From Eublepharis macularius (taxonomy: Eukaryota > Chordata > Lepidosauria > Squamata > Eublepharidae): a stretch of 64,000 nucleotides of DNA. Position 1 is the first letter of the stretch. Each line of letters begins with the position of its first letter. The stretch is from contig NC_072801.1 of the NCBI RefSeq assembly GCF_028583425.1, forward strand, positions 60,651,766 to 60,715,765. The letters are read 5' to 3'. Below the pieces are notes generated by a model. That model searched no databases. It was not told the DNA's origin and saw only the letters and a program-made list of their open reading frames with translations. This document shows, piece after piece, positions 59,801 through 64,000 of the stretch. The translations under genes were made by a program, and so were the position numbers.

Positions 59801-62800
59801 TGTGAAAGCTCATTCAGAGGTCGTTTCCCCAAGGTCCTGACCCAATTCACCAGTATCTAAATCAAGGAACCCAGGAGCTCTGCTGCAACCCACTGGATTT
59901 CCTCACTTAGGAAGCCTGCAGAAGAAGACACCCTCCCCTTCCCCTTCTGATATACACCCCCCAAAATAAAGAAAGCAAGGCATGGGTGTGTCCAAGGAAA
60001 GCAACAGGATCTTCCCAAATCAGTACACTGAGAACCCAGCAGTGCCACCATTTTAAAAAGTGAAGGAGTGCTAGGCAACATGGTAGCTGGAAGAGTTCCC
60101 CACAATCGCCAGGAAAGGCCATCAAACCCCAGGGTTTGGGGCCACTTATCCTGCAGGTTCGATAAAACAATCTTAAGACCACCCGCTAAGCCCATCTGAT
60201 CTAGAAACAGAATTCAGCTTCCTGGGTAAAAAAAAACTGTAAACCAGTGCTCCCTCTTAATGGTGAAAGAATAGAGGCATCGGATACGCTTTGGAACACG
60301 TGAAGCTGCTGAATGCTGAGTCAGATCACTGGTCTATCGAAGTCATACTGTCAACTCGGACGAGGAACAGCTCTCCAAGATCTCGGCTCAAGGCCTTCCG
60401 CACCATCTGTTAGCTCAATCTCTTTTAACTGGATATGCTGGGGACTGAATCTGGGACCATTTGCACGCAAAGGAGATAGTCTACAAATGAACCCCAGCCC
60501 CTCTCCTTCTCCCACTCACTGCAGCTTCCTCTCCCTTCTCGGGCACCAGAATGATCCCTGTCTTGCGCAAGCTTTGCCTCCACATGGAAGGCCCAAGAGG
60601 GCTCGGGATGGGCAGCACAGGAGCGATGAAGCCAAACTGCGACTGGGGGAAACGAAGCAAAAGGTTGGATGGAGTGCAGTCAAGCGATGGATGGAAGGGA
60701 GAGGATGCAAGGAGGGCAGGAGGAGAAAAAAGACAGAAAAACAAAAAAGTCCAAAGTATTTCACGCAACACGGAGAGAAATGACATGCAGTGGAAAGAAC
60801 TGCCCAGCAGGCACCAGGACAGAGTGAGAGAGCATGAATAACGTCTGATCAGCACATCACCGTAGCCTGTTTGGGGAGGCCTCCACATCATCAGCCGCAC
60901 CCATGCCAGCATCCCAAACAGGACAAAGGGCAACCCTCTCCTCCCCATTGTTAGCAAGCTACAGCAGGTTAATCAGGCATGCAAGGTGAAGGTGCTGGTG
61001 TGTCAATGGAGAAGTTATCAGCGTGAATTCAGCACAGAGCTGAAGGAAGAAATCATGCAAAGATCCATGCAAAGCCAATGGGTGGGGGGGAGGATGTCTC
61101 TAAAACAAAGCAAGTTCTGAAAAGGAGAGCTATGATCGTTCTAGAGCCTAGGTCCCAGGCTCCCAGTTTCACTGCCCAGCTCCACAGTACCAGGTTCCCA
61201 GGACAGCTTTCCCCACTCCAAACCTAGGTGGGGCTCCACCATTTCCTCTCCTCCAAAAGAAGGTGTGGTTACAGTTGCTAGGCCAGATCTTCAGCTTCAT
61301 TCCAATGACAGGGAAGATACAGGAAGGTGTGAACACACACAGAGTGAACCAGCCTCTAGACCGGCATCCCATGGGATGAAGAGTGGAAAAGCTACTGCAG
61401 CCTCTCTTGAAATGCTTTGTGCCTGCCATCTTCACAAGCAACTCTGACGCAGGCTTGTTTGTGAGAGTGCACATGGCTGGTCCGTGATGGGAGGCCAGCT
61501 GCCGTAGCTGTCACACCAAGCCCTATACTGTAAAAGGAAGTTGGGGCAACTGGCAGAGGCGCCCACTGCCCCCCTTCAACTCTGGCTGGTCAAGGGGTTT
61601 CTGCCAGTGCAGAGAAGGAAAGCCTTACCTTCTGCGTCGCAGGACTGGGAGGGACCGGACTGACGGGGGGCACAGAGACTCCATTCACTGCACCGCTGTC
61701 TGTTGGGGGGCTCGTCTTTGCCTCTGTAGGGGACAGAAAGTTGTTATTTATTCAGTCTGTTACCCTAGTCTTCCTATGCTCTGGATCGAGAGCTCACTTT
61801 GCCGTCTTGCCTACCGCTGGAATTTGGAGCCTCCTCTCCATCCGAGGCTGAGCTGGTCTCCTCCTCCCCGACAGCAATGGTGCCCAAAGTCTTGCGTTCT
61901 TTTGATTGGTCCTGAACAGAGATCTTCTCCTTGCTGCTCATGCGACATACAGAACTCCTGGAAGGGGAAAGGGGTAGATTGGAAGGAGAAGACTGCACAA
62001 AAACTATACTTACCTCCCTTCCTGCTCCACTTTTACCTGTAAAAACTCAGTTACAGACAGAACCATCATTACAAGGCTGAAAGTTTCAGGTATGTCCATG
62101 ACCTCTCCATGCCAACAGCCACAGCTTCTTTACTTTTCATCTTATTTCAGCTATTGCTACTTATTGCATTTTTATCCTGGTTTAAAGAAGAAGGGCTTGT
62201 AGGTTACATAGATCTAGTCCGGCATTGCTCTCTCACGCCTTGCCCTTTGCCCTCTTACGTATGGCAGAGGCACATGTGTCACTCCCTCGTGGGCATGTTA
62301 CTTTGAAGTTTGAACTAAGCTGCGCCTTGGTTTACTTAAGGTCTGAGAATGCCTCAGTGATCTGTCACTGAATTAACGGCATTTCCAATTGAGGCAACTT
62401 TGAGTGAACTGATGCTTCCTGCCCAAAGAATTTGCTGTGCTGCAAATGTTTGTGGAATAACAGGCTCCTGTAATTGGTACTCATTCAGTGTGTGACCACA
62501 AACAGTGGAACTGCAGGACCCGACATCTGCAATTTGTAACAGTAAACATTTCTGCAGGAAACTGAGCCGAGGCCATTCCTGTCCTCCAGTCAAGCTCAAG
62601 GCATGCCAAATAAAGCTTTCTCTAAACTTGTTTGGCAGCTTCCACTCGTGGGATCTGTTTTCATACCCATGACCCTGGTGCTAAACCAGAAACCACATCT
62701 CAAGAGTAGACAGTTGAGAGAAGACAAGCCCTTGGTGCATATATACATTTAGGAAGGAACTTCTGAAACTGCCTTCTGAGTCAGGCAACTGGTCTATCTA

Positions 62801-63103
62801 AGCTCAGTATGGTCGAAACTCTGCCTGGCAGCGACGCCCGTGTCTCAAGCAGAGAAAGATCTTTTCCGACACCTGACGCCAGGGATTAAACCTGGGACCT
62901 TGTGCATGCACATCAACCCACCTTCAGTTCTCTTGGAAATAACCCCCCAGCGTGGCCTTTATCGCGTGTTTTCAGGAACAGAAGGGCAACGTCATCCTGT
63001 CTCCCCCCACTCACCTTCGGTGCTTGCTTGTGTACGAAGGAGGCTGCTCCAAGCTGGTGTCAATCAAAGCTTGCCTCAGGTGTGCTTCCTTCTTGCTGCG
63101 TAG
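48820..63103 (-). CDS. PPP1R12C: PPP1R12C, myosin phosphatase targeting subunit, partial (18 C-terminal-side exons)
   Basis: Regulatory subunit that brings PP1 catalytic subunit to myosin light chain and is switched off by phosphorylation. Exons in transcript order: 63015-63103, 61815-61957, 61629-61723, 60520-60636, 58422-58610, 57212-57307 (less sure), 56354-56448, 53712-53741, 53021-53111, 52654-52791, 52145-52235, 51667-51788, 51440-51498, 50788-50893, 50562-50666, 49876-49926, 49044-49094, 48820-48906. All phases agree; total 1755 nt, i.e. 584 codons plus TGA at 48820-48822. Family landmarks in order: [68 protein letters not shown] (the inhibitory Thr site), then a coiled coil ending [10 protein letters not shown]. 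The PP1-binding RVxF motif and ankyrin repeats must lie beyond 64 kb. The human-like KHRRSSVCR and the chromosomal neighbour EPS8L1 favour PPP1R12C over PPP1R12A and PPP1R12B. Confidence 0.93.
49203..49437 (+). mobile_element. BovB (RTE) LINE 3' end
   Basis: Translates as [35 protein letters not shown] and [15 protein letters not shown], matching the C-terminal tail of BovB reverse transcriptase. 5' truncated; in a PPP1R12C intron. BovB is known for horizontal spread among squamates and mammals. Confidence 0.85.
49965..50158 (+). mobile_element. Sauria-like tRNA-derived SINE, 5' part reduced
   Basis: GAATCCTCACTCAGCCATGG, CTCACTGGGTGACCTTGGGC, GGTTGTTGTGAGGATAAAAC and a tail GGGTATAAATGAAGCAAATA. 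PPP1R12C intron. Confidence 0.7.
52654..53111 (-). CDS. PPP1R12C: PPP1R12C exons encoding the inhibitory phosphorylation site
   Basis: Exon 53021-53111 encodes [19 protein letters not shown] and ends RRSTQ. Exon 52654-52791 begins [15 protein letters not shown]. Together they make RRSTQGVTLTDL, the site known in MYPT1 as Thr696 and in human PPP1R12C as Thr560, where ROCK-type kinases turn off the phosphatase. The intron cuts between Gln and Gly of the motif. The rest of the second exon is very polar (Lys, Glu, Gln, Asp) and looks disordered. Confidence 0.95.
53712..53741 (-). CDS. PPP1R12C: PPP1R12C 30-base microexon
   Basis: The acceptor CCATCAG, with a very long pyrimidine run upstream, leads into [10 protein letters not shown]. 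It joins in frame from the exon at 56354-56448 and into [11 protein letters not shown]. An ATG-containing longer reading upstream looks open but has the wrong entry phase, which is why the internal acceptor was chosen. Matches the human TAPPADSRDRRRSYQ region. Confidence 0.85.
53839..53882. repeat. (GA)n(CAGA)n microsatellite
   Basis: About 22 bases of GA followed by five CAGA units in a PPP1R12C intron, close upstream, in transcript order, of the 30-base microexon's pyrimidine tract. Similar CAGA runs occur at 15910 and 23821. Confidence 0.95.
54590..55430 (-). repeat. unclassified long interspersed repeat
   Basis: Contains GGAGAGGGAGTTCCACAG, CAGAGAAGGGCCTGAGAGGC-like and CTGAAGGGCTTTCACGGTCA and AACTGGCAGCCGACAGAGCT blocks that I know as recurring in reptile genomes, and an A-rich border near 54.7-54.84 kb. 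ORFs inside do not form a known protein. Probably a non-LTR element part. Confidence 0.5.
56605..56792 (+). mobile_element. 5S rRNA-derived SINE
   Basis: GATCTCATCAGATCTCAGAA, GTTAGTAACTGGATGGGAGA (5S internal promoter region), then GGCAAACCACTTTTGTTAGT, CTTGCCTTGAAAACCCCACC and CAACTTGACAGCACTTTCCA. PPP1R12C intron. Confidence 0.85.
57212..57307 (-). CDS. PPP1R12C: probable PPP1R12C cassette exon (96 bases, phase 0/0)
   Basis: Open between a TTGCAG acceptor and a GTAGGA donor, reading [14 protein letters not shown] and ending PAGDP. It fits the frame on both sides and has plausible codon content, but I recall no counterpart in the human protein, where the preceding and following exons join directly. 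A shorter form starting at the internal CTTACAG (KWNKNP onward) is also possible. It may be a lineage-specific or alternative exon, or a chance ORF; the gene is in frame with or without it. Confidence 0.45.
58422..58610 (-). CDS. PPP1R12C: PPP1R12C exon with second WRQSLRKT motif and RSASSPRL
   Basis: A 63-codon exon between CTTACAG and GTAAGCC, phase 0/0. It reads [16 protein letters not shown] and later [19 protein letters not shown]1 has the same order of motifs (LRKTGSYGAL then TRSASSPRL), so this is the ancestral copy of the duplicated pair. RSASSP is a likely basophilic kinase site by its Arg at -3 or so, an inference from family knowledge. Confidence 0.93.
60300..60495 (+). mobile_element. 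tRNA-derived SINE
   Basis: GTGAAGCTGCTGAATGCTGA, CAGATCACTGGTCTATCGAA and TGGGGACTGAATCTGGGACC. It ends about 25 bases from the donor of the PPP1R12C exon at 60520-60636. Confidence 0.75.
60520..60636 (-). CDS. PPP1R12C: PPP1R12C exon carrying a first WRQSLRKT motif (117 bases, phase 0/0)
   Basis: A 39-codon exon between TCGCAG and GTGAGT. It begins [13 protein letters not shown] and contains [15 protein letters not shown]. The WRQSLRKT core is repeated in the next exon (58422-58610), and the coding bases around it are also alike, so the two look like an old exon duplication. I recall only one such block in human PPP1R12C (in a degenerate form, LLKTGSSGALG). The phase allows it to be skipped without shifting the frame, so alternative use is likely but not proven. 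Confidence 0.75.
62745..62935 (+). mobile_element. tRNA-derived SINE
   Basis: GAAACTGCCTTCTGAGTCAG, CAACTGGTCTATCTAAGCTC and GGGATTAAACCTGGGACCTT. Lies just downstream, in transcript order, of the PPP1R12C exon at 63015-63103. Confidence 0.7.
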
Positions 63104-63684
63104 CTACAGTGAGAGAAGAGGGTCAGTCTGCCACTGAGGCAAGGGGAAAAGTCACATGAGCCTACTGAGACCTTTGCAGACCAGAGGGAGGGGAAGTTCC
63201 AGGTTTGGGGACTGGCAGGCACACCTTTTCTGTTCTTCTTGCAGCAGCTGTTTCGAGGTGGAAACTGCAGGCCAACCACAACTCCCATCAGACAAAGGAC
63301 TTGCCCACTTCCTTGAAAGATGGGGCTGGTGCCACATTGGGGAATGGTGTTCAGATGAGTGAGTTTTGCAGGATCAGAATATTTATACCTCACCTTACAT
63401 TGTTTGGAAGCAGAGATAAGGTCATCATCCAGTTATTTTACAGCTGCATAAATTTGGGCCTTCTGCTATCGGAAAAATCCTACTTCTCTGTGGATCCCAT
63501 GCTGGCTCTCTCCAGTTAAGAAAAGCCAAGTGAGGAAGGGGAAAAATTGTTTAGGCTGGTCTGATCCCAGTTCATAGCTGGCAGAAGCAGTGCAGCTAAT
63601 GGGCAGGAGGGCAGCCTTCTATTCCCTTGGGGCTCAAGCGCTCACCTGCCTAGAGCACTGAGAAGGGAGGAGCTGGGCATCACA

Positions 63685-63890
63685 AGAAGGCAGGAAACTG
63701 CCTTATACCGAAATCAGACCCTTGGTCTGTCGAGGTCAGGACTGTCTGCTCAGACTAGCAGTGGCTCGCCTGCAGAGGTCTTTCACATTACCCACTACCT
63801 GGTCCTTTTAACTGGAGGTGCCAAAGACTGAACCTAGGACCTTCTGCGTGCCAAGCAGATGCCATGACACTGAGCCCCAGCCCTTCCCTG
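63685..63890 (+). mobile_element. tRNA-derived SINE
   Basis: GGAAACTGCCTTATACCGAA, CTGGTCCTTTTAACTGGAGG, GACTGAACCTAGGACCTTCT and CCATGACACTGAGCCCCAGC. The best-kept copy of this family here; it fills much of the intron at the window's right end. Confidence 0.75.
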
Positions 63891-64000
63891 GCAAGGGCTG
63901 TCTTAGAGAAGCCCATGCTGCGATTTTAGCAACATTGGCCTCAGAGCTCAACTTAAGTGGACAGGCAAGTCCAGTTAAACCCTGGGGTCACTGCTGTTCC

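Noticed and set aside
60313-60957. Overlapping ORFs of about 156-158 codons on both strands
   Set aside because: They arise from a SINE plus the PPP1R12C exon at 60520-60636 read in extended or opposite frames.

Overview
This window is vertebrate nuclear DNA and most likely comes from a squamate reptile (a lizard, possibly a gecko). The grounds are intron-rich host genes, CR1 LINE 3' ends, a BovB/RTE LINE 3' end, tRNA-derived and 5S rRNA-derived SINEs, and many short palindromic DNA transposons. The species cannot be fixed from the sequence. Two host genes were assembled exon by exon by matching translated minus-strand segments to remembered human and paralogue proteins and checking splice sites and codon phase. 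Both are on the minus strand and lie head to tail. PPP1R12C (myosin phosphatase targeting subunit, MBS85) occupies about 63.1 kb down to 48.8 kb. It is cut by the window edge: its N-terminal ankyrin part lies beyond 64 kb, and 18 downstream exons (584 codons plus stop) are present. EPS8L1 (EPS8-like 1) is complete for coding sequence: 20 coding exons from the ATG at 39,642-39,644 to the stop at 12,356-12,358. All splice phases agree and the joined length is 684 codons plus stop. It has an N-terminal PTB domain, a proline-rich middle, an SH3 domain and a C-terminal SAM-like effector domain. 

Layout: 1-11.7 kb is intergenic DNA downstream of EPS8L1, rich in repeats and with no gene I can support. 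11.7-39.7 kb is EPS8L1. 39.7-48.8 kb is the spacer that should hold the EPS8L1 promoter and non-coding first exon(s) and the PPP1R12C 3'UTR. 48.8-63.1 kb is PPP1R12C. 63.1-64 kb is intron and a SINE. The large (7.4 kb) EPS8L1 intron between 17,554 and 25,017 holds several exon-like segments on the opposite strand that I cannot name. 

The introns and spacers are layered with mobile DNA. The clearest family is a palindromic MITE with CAGGGC/GCCCTG ends: all four copies here are flanked by perfect 8-base target duplications, which places it in the hAT superfamily. There are also PIF/Harbinger-like palindromes (GGGCC/GGCCC ends with 3-base duplications in the best cases), a roughly 210-base dispersed repeat with AGGGTTGCCA-type ends, and hairpin-shaped SINE-like insertions. 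Several elements sit inside others, so their relative ages can be read. No retrovirus, LTR element, CRISPR array, or rRNA/tRNA gene that looks functional was seen. 

Both genes act on the actomyosin cytoskeleton. PPP1R12C targets protein phosphatase 1 to myosin light chain, and EPS8L1 is an adaptor linking receptor tyrosine kinases and SOS1/ABI1 to Rac and actin. They are neighbours in human 19q13.42 as well, so the pair is an old linkage, although their relative orientation here appears to differ from human.
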